From: Synechococcus sp. CS-1331
GTDB lineage: Bacteria; Cyanobacteriota; Cyanobacteriia; PCC-6307; Cyanobiaceae
DNA: 46,958 bases
Direction of reading: 5' to 3'
NCBI GenBank assembly: GCA_025127975.1
Contig: JAHLYQ010000002.1
Location: 1 to 46,958, forward strand
Shown: in pieces, positions 7,946 through 16,228 of the stretch
Position numbering within the stretch: position 1 is the stretch's first letter
Layout: the number at the start of each line of letters is the position of its first letter
Translations under genes and position numbers: made by a program
Notes under the pieces: model-generated
What the model was told of the DNA's origin: nothing
Seen by the model: the letters and a program-made list of their open reading frames with translations, nothing else
Database searches by the model: none

Positions 7946-10753
7946 GTGGCCGCGGAAGCCGACCAGCAGCTTTCGCTTGCAGCCGCCCTGGGCCTGCCCG
8001 AGGAGAGCCCACCGGCTACCGAGGAGCTGGCGCCGCCTGCCAACGCGGGCCGGCCCCGCACCCGCCAGGCCAGCCCCAGCCCGGCGCCGGAAGTCCCGCC
8101 GGCCGCCAGCGCCGACTCCCCCACCGAGCCCGACTCCGACCTGCCCCCCTGGCACCACCACGGCCTGGTGGAGCCGGAGCAGCTGCCGCCGATGCTGCGC
8201 CACTACGTGGAGCTCAAGCGCGCCCATCCCGACCGGGTGCTGCTCTATCGCCTAGGCGACTTCTTCGAGTGCTTCTTCGAAGATGCCATCACCCTCTCGC
8301 GCCTGCTGGAGCTGACCCTCACCGGCAAGGAGGCCGGCAAGGCGCTCGGCCGGGTGCCGATGGCGGGCATCCCCCACCATGCCGCCGAGCGCTACTGCGG
8401 TGAACTGGTGCGCCGCGGCCTGAGTGTGGCCCTCTGCGACCAGCTAGAAAGCACCCCAGCCAAGGGCGAACTGCTCAAACGGGGCATCACCCGCGTGCTC
8501 ACCCCGGGCACGGTGCTGGAGGAGGGCCTGCTGGCCGCCCGCCGCAACAACTGGCTCTGCGCCGTGGTGCTGGAGGGCGCGGGCTCCAGCGATCGGGATC
8601 GTTCTGGCCGCCGCTGGGGCCTGGCGGTGGCCGATGTGAGCACCGGCGAATTCCGGGTCACCGAGCGCGAAGGCAGCGATGCCCTGCACCAGGAGCTGCT
8701 GCAGGTGGAGGCCGCCGAGGTGCTCTGGCCCAGCCCCACTACCGCCAGCCCGACCACCGCCAGCCCCGCAGACCCCAGCGCCGGCCCCGCCTGGTGCCCC
8801 GAGGCCCTGCGGCTGACGCCCCTGCCCCGCACCCCCTTTGAGGCGCCGGAAGCGTCCGCCACCCTCAAGCAGCGCTTCGGCCTGGCCAGCCTCGCTGGCC
8901 TGGGGCTGGGGGAAGCACCGCTGGCACTACGGGCAGCGGGCGGTCTAGTGACCTACCTGGACTCCACCTTCCAGGCGGCCCAGGTGCCCCTGGATCCCCC
9001 CACCACCTGGCACGCCGGCGACCAGTTGGTGCTCGATGCCGCCACCCGCCGCAACCTGGAGCTCACCAAAACCCAGCAGGGCGGCAGCATCCACGGCTCC
9101 CTGCTCTGGGCGCTGGATCGCACCCACACCGCCATGGGCGGCCGCTGCCTGCGCCGCTGGCTGCTGGCGCCGCTGGTGGAGCGCCCCGCGATCCTGGAGC
9201 GCCAGGGGGGCGTCAGCGAGCTGGTGGCCCAGCGCTCCCTGCGGCTGGCGATCCGCCGGCTGCTGCGGCCCATGGGCGACCTGGAGCGGCTGGCCGGCCG
9301 CGCCGGGGCGGGCAGCGCCGGCGCCCGGGATCTGGTGGCCCTGGCCGATGGTCTCGAGCGCCTGCCCCAGCTCGCCGCCCAGCTCGCCAAAGCCAGCAGC
9401 GCCCCCCTGCAGGCCCTGGCCAGGCCCTGGCCCGAGCTCGAGGCCCTGGCCGCCGACCTGCGCCACACCCTGCTCGATGCCCCACCCCTTTCCCTCAGTG
9501 AGGGCGGCCTGATCCACGACGGCGTCGACCCGGCCCTCGATGGGCTGCGCAACCAGCTCGACGACCAGGACGCCTGGCTGGCCGGCCAGGAGGCCGAGGA
9601 GCGGCGGCTCAGCGGCATCAGCAGCCTCAAACTCCAATACCACCGCACCTTCGGCTACTTCCTGGCCGTCACCAAGGCCAAGGCGGCAGCGGTGCCGGAG
9701 CACTGGATCCGCCGCCAGACCCTGGCCAACGAGGAGCGCTTCGTCACCCCGGCCCTGCGCAACCGCGAGGGCGCCATCCAGCAGCTCAAGGCCCGCGCCG
9801 CCCAGCGCGAATACGAGCTGTTCTGCAGCCTGCGCGGCCGCGTCGGCGAGCAGGCTGCCGCCATCCGCAGCGCCGCCCGCCTGGTGGCCGAACTCGACAC
9901 CCTCGCCGCCCTGGCCGAGGTGGCCGCCACCGGCGGCTACTGCTGCCCGGAAATCACCGACCCAAGCGGTCCCGAGGCCCGCCTGCTGCAGATCGAAGCC
10001 GGCCGCCACCCGGTGGTGGAGCAGCTGCTGGTGGAGGAGCCCTTCACCGCCAACAGCGTGGTGCTAGGTGGCACTCCCGAGGCCGCCCCCGACTCCGATC
10101 CCCGCCCCGACCTGATCATCCTCACCGGCCCCAACGCCAGCGGCAAGAGCTGCTACCTGCGCCAGAGCGGCCTGCTGCAGCTGATGGCCCAGATGGGCAG
10201 CTGGATTCCAGCGGCTTCGGCGCGCCTGGGCATCGCCGATCGCATCTTCACCCGCGTCGGAGCCGGCGACGACCTGGCGAGCGGCCAATCCACCTTCATG
10301 GTGGAGATGGCCGAAACCGCCAACATCCTTCACCACGCCAGCGCCCGCTCCCTGGTGCTGCTCGATGAGATCGGCCGCGGCACCGCCACCTTCGACGGCC
10401 TCTCGATCGCCTGGGCCGTGGCCGAACATCTGGCCACGCCAGCCGAGCGCGGCGGCATCGGCGCCCGCTCGATCTTCGCCACCCATTACCACGAGCTCAA
10501 CGCCCTGGCCGACCAGCTCCCGAATGTGGCCAACGCCCAGGTGCTGGTGCAGGAAACCGGCGACGCCCTGGTGTTCCTGCACCGGGTGGCCCCCGGCGGC
10601 GCCAGCCGCAGCTACGGCATCGAGGCCGCCCGCCTGGCCGGGGTGCCGGCAGCGGTGGTGCTGCGGGCCCGCCAGGTGCTGGGCCGCATCGAGGCCAACA
10701 GCGTCATCCAGGTGGATCAGGAGATCAAAGGGGGCGGCGCACTCGCCGCCTGA
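7946..10753 (+). CDS. mutS: DNA mismatch repair protein MutS
   Basis: Recognises mismatches and triggers repair as an ATP-driven dimer. About 935 residues from GTG 7946. After a Pro/Ala-rich N-terminal extension, the mismatch-reading motif GDFFECF is at about residues 104-110 (Phe106, Glu108). Connector, lever and clamp follow. The ATPase has Walker A GPNASGKS near 728-735 and Walker [17 protein letters not shown] near 803-818, then ATHYHEL. The ORF is open far upstream, but that part is antisense to psbZ-ribH and unlike MutS. The end overlaps the convergent cobH by 37 bases. Start choice is uncertain by tens of residues. Confidence 0.93.
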   Translation: MAAEADQQLSLAAALGLPEESPPATEELAPPANAGRPRTRQASPSPAPEVPPAASADSPTEPDSDLPPWHHHGLVEPEQLPPMLRHYVELKRAHPDRVLLYRLGDFFECFFEDAITLSRLLELTLTGKEAGKALGRVPMAGIPHHAAERYCGELVRRGLSVALCDQLESTPAKGELLKRGITRVLTPGTVLEEGLLAARRNNWLCAVVLEGAGSSDRDRSGRRWGLAVADVSTGEFRVTEREGSDALHQELLQVEAAEVLWPSPTTASPTTASPADPSAGPAWCPEALRLTPLPRTPFEAPEASATLKQRFGLASLAGLGLGEAPLALRAAGGLVTYLDSTFQAAQVPLDPPTTWHAGDQLVLDAATRRNLELTKTQQGGSIHGSLLWALDRTHTAMGGRCLRRWLLAPLVERPAILERQGGVSELVAQRSLRLAIRRLLRPMGDLERLAGRAGAGSAGARDLVALADGLERLPQLAAQLAKASSAPLQALARPWPELEALAADLRHTLLDAPPLSLSEGGLIHDGVDPALDGLRNQLDDQDAWLAGQEAEERRLSGISSLKLQYHRTFGYFLAVTKAKAAAVPEHWIRRQTLANEERFVTPALRNREGAIQQLKARAAQREYELFCSLRGRVGEQAAAIRSAARLVAELDTLAALAEVAATGGYCCPEITDPSGPEARLLQIEAGRHPVVEQLLVEEPFTANSVVLGGTPEAAPDSDPRPDLIILTGPNASGKSCYLRQSGLLQLMAQMGSWIPAASARLGIADRIFTRVGAGDDLASGQSTFMVEMAETANILHHASARSLVLLDEIGRGTATFDGLSIAWAVAEHLATPAERGGIGARSIFATHYHELNALADQLPNVANAQVLVQETGDALVFLHRVAPGGASRSYGIEAARLAGVPAAVVLRARQVLGRIEANSVIQVDQEIKGGGALAA

Positions 10754-11385
10754 AGCCAGGCAGAGCGCAGCAGGGCGTTGCAGGCCGCAGCCACCAGTCC
10801 GGCTCCGCCCTTGGAGCCCTCGAGCCGGATATGCACCAGGCCACTCTCAGCCAGGTGACGCTTGCTCTGGGCCACCCCCACAAACCCCACCGGCATGCCG
10901 ATCACCAGGGCCGGCACCGGCACGGTTTTTGCCGCCACCAGCTCCAGCAGCACCTCCAGGGCCGTGGGGGCACTGCCAATCAGCACCACACCCGGGCGCA
11001 AGACCGCCATCGCCGCCGCCATCCCGACGGCCGTGCGCGTCGAGCCCACCGGCGCCCGCTCGGGTGCCCACTCGAGCACGCTGCGCACCTGATTGGCGAA
11101 GGTGCGCCCCGCCATCGGCGCCACCGCCGCCGCGGCCATGGCCGTGTCGGTGAGGATCGGAACCCCAGCCGCCAGGGCCACCAGCGCCGCCTCACAGGCC
11201 CCCGGCCCAAACCGCAAGTGTCCGGCCAGCTCTGGATCGCCACTGCTGTGGATCAGCCGCAGCAACACGTCTTGCTGCAGGGTGCTGAGCGCCGCCAGCG
11301 CCGCCGCCGTTCCCGGCAAGTCTCGGATCAGGCGCAGGCTCTCAGAAAAAATCGGATGATCAAAGTCGGCGCCGGCGGCGGCCAT
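10717..11385 (-). CDS. cobH: Precorrin-8X methylmutase
   Basis: Cobalamin ring synthesis: moves a methyl group from C11 to C12, giving hydrogenobyrinate or its cobalt form (CobH/CbiC). 222 residues. Visible: [12 protein letters not shown] with the catalytic histidine (about residue 46), [25 protein letters not shown] and [18 protein letters not shown], all classical for the family. Since cyanobacteria usually make cobalamin or pseudocobalamin by the anaerobic, early-cobalt route, cbiC is an equally good name. Its 3' end overlaps mutS and its start overlaps the divergent PIN-like gene by 30 bases. Confidence 0.92.
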   Translation of the reverse strand: MAAAGADFDHPIFSESLRLIRDLPGTAAALAALSTLQQDVLLRLIHSSGDPELAGHLRFGPGACEAALVALAAGVPILTDTAMAAAAVAPMAGRTFANQVRSVLEWAPERAPVGSTRTAVGMAAAMAVLRPGVVLIGSAPTALEVLLELVAAKTVPVPALVIGMPVGFVGVAQSKRHLAESGLVHIRLEGSKGGAGLVAAACNALLRSAWLQAASAPPPLIS

Positions 11386-11835
11386 ACAACGTCGTCAGTC
11401 ACCAGAAGAGCCTGCTCTACCGCACAGGCAGGGACCAAACCCGGACGCCAGGGCACCTTTATCCCCCGCCTGCTGGCCCACGGCTCCCGACTCGCCTTCG
11501 ATGGCACAGCGCTGGTGGCGTTTCTGGCGGACGCCAAGGGCGCCGGCAAGCACCTCCAGCCCCTGATGCAGGGCATCGCCGCGGGCTACTGGATCGTGGT
11601 GGTGAGCTCCGTGAGCCTGATCCGGGTGCTCGAGGGACCCCTGGCCTGCGGCGATGAGGCCCTGGCCCAGCGCTACGCCAGGGCATTCGAAAATCCGGTC
11701 CACTGGCAGCTGGTGCCCGTTGATGCGGCCATTGCGGCAGCGGCCATCCAGGCCGATGCAGCAGTGCTGGTCACCGACCATCCCGCCCTGGCCCAAACTG
11801 GCCAGCACCCCGTGCTCAGCGCCCTGCGCCTCTGA
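11356..11835 (+). CDS. PIN-like protein with an internal deletion
   Basis: 159 residues from ATG 11356, the only reasonable in-frame start. Features of a PIN nuclease fold: RLAFDGTALVAFLA (first acidic residue), VVSSVSLIRVLEGPLACGDE (second), WQLVPVD, and AAVLVTDHPALAQT (last). The helix that normally carries the third acidic residue is absent: VDAAIAAAA passes directly into IQADAAVLVTD. A GCGGCCAT direct repeat (11725, 11740) flanks the join. The beginning overlaps cobH by 30 bases antisense, so the first ~10 residues may be wrong. No antitoxin gene is next to it; holA follows 34 bases later. Function unknown, perhaps degenerate. Confidence 0.55.
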   Translation: MIKVGAGGGHTTSSVTRRACSTAQAGTKPGRQGTFIPRLLAHGSRLAFDGTALVAFLADAKGAGKHLQPLMQGIAAGYWIVVVSSVSLIRVLEGPLACGDEALAQRYARAFENPVHWQLVPVDAAIAAAAIQADAAVLVTDHPALAQTGQHPVLSALRL

Positions 11836-11869
11836 GCGCCACCGGCAGCAAGCCCCCAGCCCCCACCCG

Positions 11870-12850
11870 ATGCCCATCCACCTCTTCTGGGGCGAAGACG
11901 AGGCGGCCCGCAACCGCGCCGTGGAGGCCCTGGTGCAGGAGCAGCTCGATCCCACCTGGGCCAGCCTCAACCTCAGCCGCCTCGATGGCAACGACGGCGG
12001 CCAGGCGGCCCAGGCCCTCGAGGAGGCCCGCACGCCCCCGTTCGGCGCCGGCAGCCGGGTGGTGCTGCTGCAGCGCAGCCCCTTCTGCAGCCAGTGCCCG
12101 GCCGAGCTAGCCGAGGGCTTCGAGGCCGCCCTGGCCCAGGTGGCCGATGGCTGCCATCTGGTGTTGGTCAGCCCCGGCAAACCCGACGCCCGCCTGCGCA
12201 CCACCAAGGCCCTGCAGAAGCTGGTGAAGGCCGGCCTGGCCCGGGAGCAGAGCTTTGCCCTGCCGGCCATCTGGGACGGCGCCGGCCAGGTGGACCTGGT
12301 GAGCCGCACCGCCCGGGAGCTGGGGCTCAGCCTTGAGCCGGCCGCCGCCGAAGCCCTGGCCGACGCCATCGGCAGCGACAGCTCCCGCCTGGCCAGCGAG
12401 CTCGAGAAGCTGAGCCTGTTTGTCGGCTCCGGTGCCACGATCGGCCTCGCTGCCGTGCAGGCCCTGGTGGGGGGCCAGGCCACCAGCTCCCTGGCGGCGG
12501 GCGATGCCCTGCTGGCGGGTCGCCCCGCCGATGCCATCGCCCTGCTGGATGCCCTGCTGGCCACCAACGAACCGGCCCTGCGGATCGTGGCCGCCCTGAG
12601 CAGCCAGATCCGTGGCTGGCTTTGGGTCAGCCTGCTGGAGCGCGCCGGCGAGCAGGACGTGGCCGTGATCGCCAAGGCGGCCGGCATCGGCAACCCCAAA
12701 CGCATCTATGTGATGCGCAAACAGATCCGCGGCCGCCAGAGCGCCGTCTTCCTGCGCCTACTCGGCCAGCTGCTCGAGGTGGAGGCCGCCCTCAAACGGG
12801 GCACCCCGGCTGGCGACGCCTTCCGCGACGGCTTCCTGCTGGCGGGCTGA
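11870..12850 (+). CDS. holA: DNA polymerase III delta subunit
   Basis: Clamp-loader subunit that opens the sliding clamp. 326 residues from ATG 11870, typical for HolA. It begins MPIHLFWGEDEAARN, the usual delta-subunit start (family F-x-G-x-D/E). Further blocks: VVLLQRSPF, VLVSPGKPDARLRTTKAL, ASELEKLSLFVG and a C-terminal helical domain with RKQIRGRQSAVFLRLLGQL. Other clamp-loader parts (dnaX) lie elsewhere in the window. The open frame upstream is antisense-like and was discarded. Confidence 0.9.
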   Translation: MPIHLFWGEDEAARNRAVEALVQEQLDPTWASLNLSRLDGNDGGQAAQALEEARTPPFGAGSRVVLLQRSPFCSQCPAELAEGFEAALAQVADGCHLVLVSPGKPDARLRTTKALQKLVKAGLAREQSFALPAIWDGAGQVDLVSRTARELGLSLEPAAAEALADAIGSDSSRLASELEKLSLFVGSGATIGLAAVQALVGGQATSSLAAGDALLAGRPADAIALLDALLATNEPALRIVAALSSQIRGWLWVSLLERAGEQDVAVIAKAAGIGNPKRIYVMRKQIRGRQSAVFLRLLGQLLEVEAALKRGTPAGDAFRDGFLLAG

Positions 12851-12880
12851 ACTGATCAGTAGTCTCCAAACAAGGCTCCT

Positions 12881-12906
12881 GGAGTTTGTACAGCTGTACA
12901 AACTCC
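12881..12906. promoter_or_regulatory. 26-bp perfect palindrome between holA and lysC
   Basis: GGAGTTTGTACAG followed by its exact reverse complement: 13-base arms with no loop. Like 6943-6968 it contains TTGTACA-NN-TGTACAA, ends in CTCC and is followed by CTAA. No T-run follows, so it is unlikely to be an intrinsic terminator. It lies 150 bases upstream of lysC and 30 after holA. Either an operator for lysC or the leftover operator of a lost toxin-antitoxin pair. Confidence 0.6.
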
Positions 12907-12956
12907 CTAACAGGGCCAAACCAGATGCCAAGCCAAGCCCACCTCCAGGCGAGAGC

Positions 12957-13004
12957 ATGACGCTCAAAGACCATGACGATCAAAGACCATGACGGTCATA
13001 GACC
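12957..13004 (+). repeat. Three 16-bp tandem repeats upstream of lysC
   Basis: ATGACGCTCAAAGACC, ATGACGATCAAAGACC and ATGACGGTCATAGACC: three adjacent copies differing at one to three positions. They sit 52 bases before the lysC start, in the 5' region where its leader or promoter would be. Could bind a regulator or be neutral slippage. Confidence 0.7.
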
Positions 13005-13055
13005 AAGGCGGATAATCAATCCTTCCTTTACCTACGCCTGCCGCCGCGCCCCGCC

Positions 13056-14891
13056 ATGGCCCTGTTGGTTCAGAAGTTTGGCGGCACCTCGGTGGCCGAT
13101 GTGGAGCGGATTCAGGCGGTGGCCCGCCGCATCGCCAGCTGCCGGGAGGAGGGCCACGAGCTGGTGATCGTGGTGTCGGCCATGGGCCACACCACCGACC
13201 AACTCACCAGCCTGGCCGCGGCCATCAGCAGGAATCCGCCCCAACGGGAGATGGACATGCTGCTGGCCACCGGTGAACAGGTGTCGATCGCCCTGCTGTC
13301 GATGGCCCTCCATGCGCAGGGCGTGCCGGCCGTCTCGATGACCGGCACGCAGGCCGGCATCGTCACCGAATCGGCCCACGGCCGCGCCCGCATCCTGGAA
13401 ATCCGCACCGACCGGCTGCTTCGCCTGCTCGCTGATGGCCAAGTGGTGGTGGTGGCGGGCTTCCAGGGCACCAGCAGCGGCGCCGGCGGCACCCCCGAAA
13501 TCACCACCCTGGGCAGGGGGGGATCGGACACCTCGGCGGTGGCCCTGGCGGCGGCGCTGGGGGCTGACGCCTGCGAGATCTACACCGATGTGCCCGGGGT
13601 GCTCACCACCGACCCCCGCCAGGTGGCCGATGCCCAGCTGATGGCCAGCGTCAGCTGTGATGAGATGCTCGAGCTGGCCAGCCTCGGTGCCTCCGTGCTG
13701 CACCCGCGGGCCGTGGAGATCGCCCGCAACTATGGGGTGCCGCTGGTGGTGCGCTCCAGCTGGAGCGAGGCCCCCGGCACCCGCCTCACCAGTGGCGCCG
13801 GCCGGCCGATCGGCCACGAGGGGCTGGAACTCAGCAAGCCGGTCGACAGCGCCGAGCTGGAAGCAAACCAGGCCGTGCTGGCCCTCTCCCATGTGCCAGA
13901 CCAACCCGGGGTTGCGGCCCAGCTATTTGAGGCCCTGGGCAATGCCGGCCTCAACATCGACCTGATCGTGCAGGCCACCCATGAAGGCGCCTCCAACGAC
14001 ATCGCCTTCACCCTGGCCGCGGCCGAATCCGACCGGGCCCAGCTGGTGTGCCGGGAAGTGCTGGCAGCCCTGGGCGCCGGCGGCGCCCAGCTCAAGGCCG
14101 AGGCGGGCCTGGCCAAGCTGAGCATTTCCGGCGCCGGAATCATGGGCCGGCCTGGCGTGGCGGCCAAGCTGTTCGACACCCTGGCCCGCTACGGCATCAA
14201 CCTGCGGCTGATCGCCACCAGCGAGGTGAAGGTGAGTTGCCTTGTCGACGGGCAGCAGGGGGAGAAGGCCCTGCGGGCAGCCAGCGAGGCCTTCGAGTTG
14301 CCCGAGCAGCAGCTGCGTACCAACCCAGGTCCCTGCCAGCTCGGCGATCCGGCCGTGCGCGGCGTCGCCCTAGACCGCGGCCAGGCCCAGGTAACGGTAC
14401 AGCGCCTGCCCGATCGACCCGGCACCGCCGCGGCCGTCTGCCGCACCCTGGCCGATGCAGGAATCAGCCTCGATGCGATCGTGCAGTCGGAGCGCACCCA
14501 TCCAGGCCCGAGTCGCGACATGAGCTTTGTGCTCAAGCGCGACGACCTGGCCAGGGCCGAGCAAGCCATGGCGCCCCTGCTGCGCCAGTGGCCCGGGGCG
14601 CGCTTCGAGCAGGGCCCTGCCATCGCCCGAATCAGCGCCGTCGGTGCCGGCATGCCCTGCACCCCGGGCACCGCCGCCCGCATGTTCCGCAGCCTGGCCG
14701 AAGCGGGCATCAACATCGAGTTGATCGCCACCAGCGAGATCCGCACCAGCTGCGTGGTGGCCGAAGCCGATGGGGTGCGCGCCCTGCGGGCGGTGCACGC
14801 CACCTTCAACCTGGGGGGTGCCGTGCTCCACCGGGCCCAGGGCACTGAGGCTCAGGTTACTGAGGCCCAGGGAATGGAGGCCCCCAGCTGA
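13056..14891 (+). CDS. lysC: Aspartate kinase with four ACT domains
   Basis: First step of the lysine/threonine/methionine pathway: phosphorylates aspartate. 611 residues, the long form typical of cyanobacteria. The catalytic domain has KFGGTSV at residues 7-13, FQGTSSG and GRGGSDTSAVALAAALGA. Four ACT-type allosteric blocks follow, recognisable by PGVAAQLFEALGNAGLNID, PGVAAKLFDTLARYGINL, PGTAAAVCRTLADAGISLD and PGTAARMFRSLAEAGINIE, two of them followed by IATSE. Feedback inhibition by lysine/threonine is family knowledge. The stop overlaps the next start by one base (TGATG). The leader contains a palindrome and tandem repeats. asd and dapA lie 9.5 kb away. Confidence 0.95.
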   Translation: MALLVQKFGGTSVADVERIQAVARRIASCREEGHELVIVVSAMGHTTDQLTSLAAAISRNPPQREMDMLLATGEQVSIALLSMALHAQGVPAVSMTGTQAGIVTESAHGRARILEIRTDRLLRLLADGQVVVVAGFQGTSSGAGGTPEITTLGRGGSDTSAVALAAALGADACEIYTDVPGVLTTDPRQVADAQLMASVSCDEMLELASLGASVLHPRAVEIARNYGVPLVVRSSWSEAPGTRLTSGAGRPIGHEGLELSKPVDSAELEANQAVLALSHVPDQPGVAAQLFEALGNAGLNIDLIVQATHEGASNDIAFTLAAAESDRAQLVCREVLAALGAGGAQLKAEAGLAKLSISGAGIMGRPGVAAKLFDTLARYGINLRLIATSEVKVSCLVDGQQGEKALRAASEAFELPEQQLRTNPGPCQLGDPAVRGVALDRGQAQVTVQRLPDRPGTAAAVCRTLADAGISLDAIVQSERTHPGPSRDMSFVLKRDDLARAEQAMAPLLRQWPGARFEQGPAIARISAVGAGMPCTPGTAARMFRSLAEAGINIELIATSEIRTSCVVAEADGVRALRAVHATFNLGGAVLHRAQGTEAQVTEAQGMEAPS

Positions 14892-16213
14892 TGGGCTGGG
14901 CCCGCCCTCGCCTGCCCCTGGCCGTTGCCGCCAGCCTCGATGGGGCGGGATTGGTGCTGCTTGCCGTAGCCATCAACGCCCTGCGCCAGAGCAACCTGGC
15001 CAACCAACAGCTGCTGCTGCTGGCCCTGGTGCTGATCTATCTCAGCCTGGGCTGGCTGTTCGGCTCCTACACGCTGCTGAAACAGGCGCGGCTGCGCAGA
15101 AGCCGCATGCTTCTGCGGCTCGCCACCACCGCAGGGGCAGCTCTGGTGGCAAGCGCCCTGCTGGGCTGGCTGTTGCGGGCCTCTCCAGCAATCACCCTGC
15201 TGCACCGGGGCAGCCTGATTCCGCTGTTCAGCCTGCTGGTGCCCTGGAGCGCCCTTGTGCGCCTGGGCCTGCGTAAGCAGTGGCGCCTGCTCAACACCCA
15301 GCCGGCCTGGCAGATCGTGGCGCTGGAGCAGGAGGCCGGGGCCGTTGGCCAGGAATGGCGGCGCGGCCCAAGTGCCCTGCCGATGCCCCTGGTGCTTGAG
15401 TTCAGCCCAACGCTCTGGTCCAGCGATCCGCCCAGCTCAGCCATCGCCCTTAGCAGTGGCGTCGTCGCTGAGGCGAATGTGCTGCAGTTTTGCGAAAAAG
15501 TGGTGGGCCAGGGCCATCCCGTGATCTCCCTAACTGCCCTGGCGGAACAGTATCTCCAGCGGATTCCGCCCCGCTGGGTGGGCGATCAATGGCTGCTGTT
15601 CTCAAGCCGAATCGACGGGGAGCAGAGCAATTTCGAGCAGCAACTCAAACGCTTCGCCGATGTGCTGCTCAGCCTGGTGCTGCTGCTCCTGGCCAGCCCG
15701 GTGTTAGTCCTGGCGGCAGGGCTGATCTGGTTGGAGGATGGCGCTGCGGTGATCTACCGCCAGCAACGCACCGGCCTGCTGGGCCAAACCTTCGCCGTGC
15801 TCAAACTGCGCTCGATGGTGCCCGAGGCGGAAGGCGAAGACGCCCTCTGGGCCAAGGAAGGGGATGATCGCGTCACCCGGATAGGTCGCTGGCTGCGCAG
15901 AACCCGCCTCGACGAACTGCCCCAGCTGATCAATGTGCTCCGGGGTGAAATGAGCCTGATCGGCCCCCGGCCGGAACGACCCGAACTCGAGGTGAAGCTT
16001 GAGGCGGAGATTCCCAATTACCGGCTTCGCCACTGGGTGCGCCCAGGCCTGAGCGGCTGGGCCCAGGTGAATATGCCCTACACCTCCAGCGTGGAAGATT
16101 CGGAGCTCAAACTCAGCTACGACCTCTTTTATCTCCGCAACGCCAGCCTCTGGCTGGATCTGCTGATCATGGCCAAAACGATCAAAGTTGTCCTCAAAGC
16201 CGCCGGGCGCTAA
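14891..16213 (+). CDS. Membrane sugar-phosphate transferase that starts polysaccharide synthesis
   Basis: 440 residues; polyprenyl-phosphate sugar-phosphotransferase of the WcaJ/RfbP type, which loads the first sugar onto undecaprenyl phosphate. The N-terminal ~120 residues hold about four hydrophobic segments. After a cytoplasmic domain, a further helix (LLSLVLLLLASPVLVLAAGL) leads to the catalytic domain: YRQQRTG, FAVLKLRSM, TRLDELPQLINVLRGEMSLIGPRPERP, then RPGLSGWAQVN and DLFYLRN. The substrate sugar cannot be told. It overlaps the lysC stop by one base; the metabolic link is not obvious and may simply be compaction. It may act with the rhamnose genes of this window. Confidence 0.85.
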   Translation: MGWARPRLPLAVAASLDGAGLVLLAVAINALRQSNLANQQLLLLALVLIYLSLGWLFGSYTLLKQARLRRSRMLLRLATTAGAALVASALLGWLLRASPAITLLHRGSLIPLFSLLVPWSALVRLGLRKQWRLLNTQPAWQIVALEQEAGAVGQEWRRGPSALPMPLVLEFSPTLWSSDPPSSAIALSSGVVAEANVLQFCEKVVGQGHPVISLTALAEQYLQRIPPRWVGDQWLLFSSRIDGEQSNFEQQLKRFADVLLSLVLLLLASPVLVLAAGLIWLEDGAAVIYRQQRTGLLGQTFAVLKLRSMVPEAEGEDALWAKEGDDRVTRIGRWLRRTRLDELPQLINVLRGEMSLIGPRPERPELEVKLEAEIPNYRLRHWVRPGLSGWAQVNMPYTSSVEDSELKLSYDLFYLRNASLWLDLLIMAKTIKVVLKAAGR

Positions 16214-16228
16214 GCCTGCTTGCAGGGG

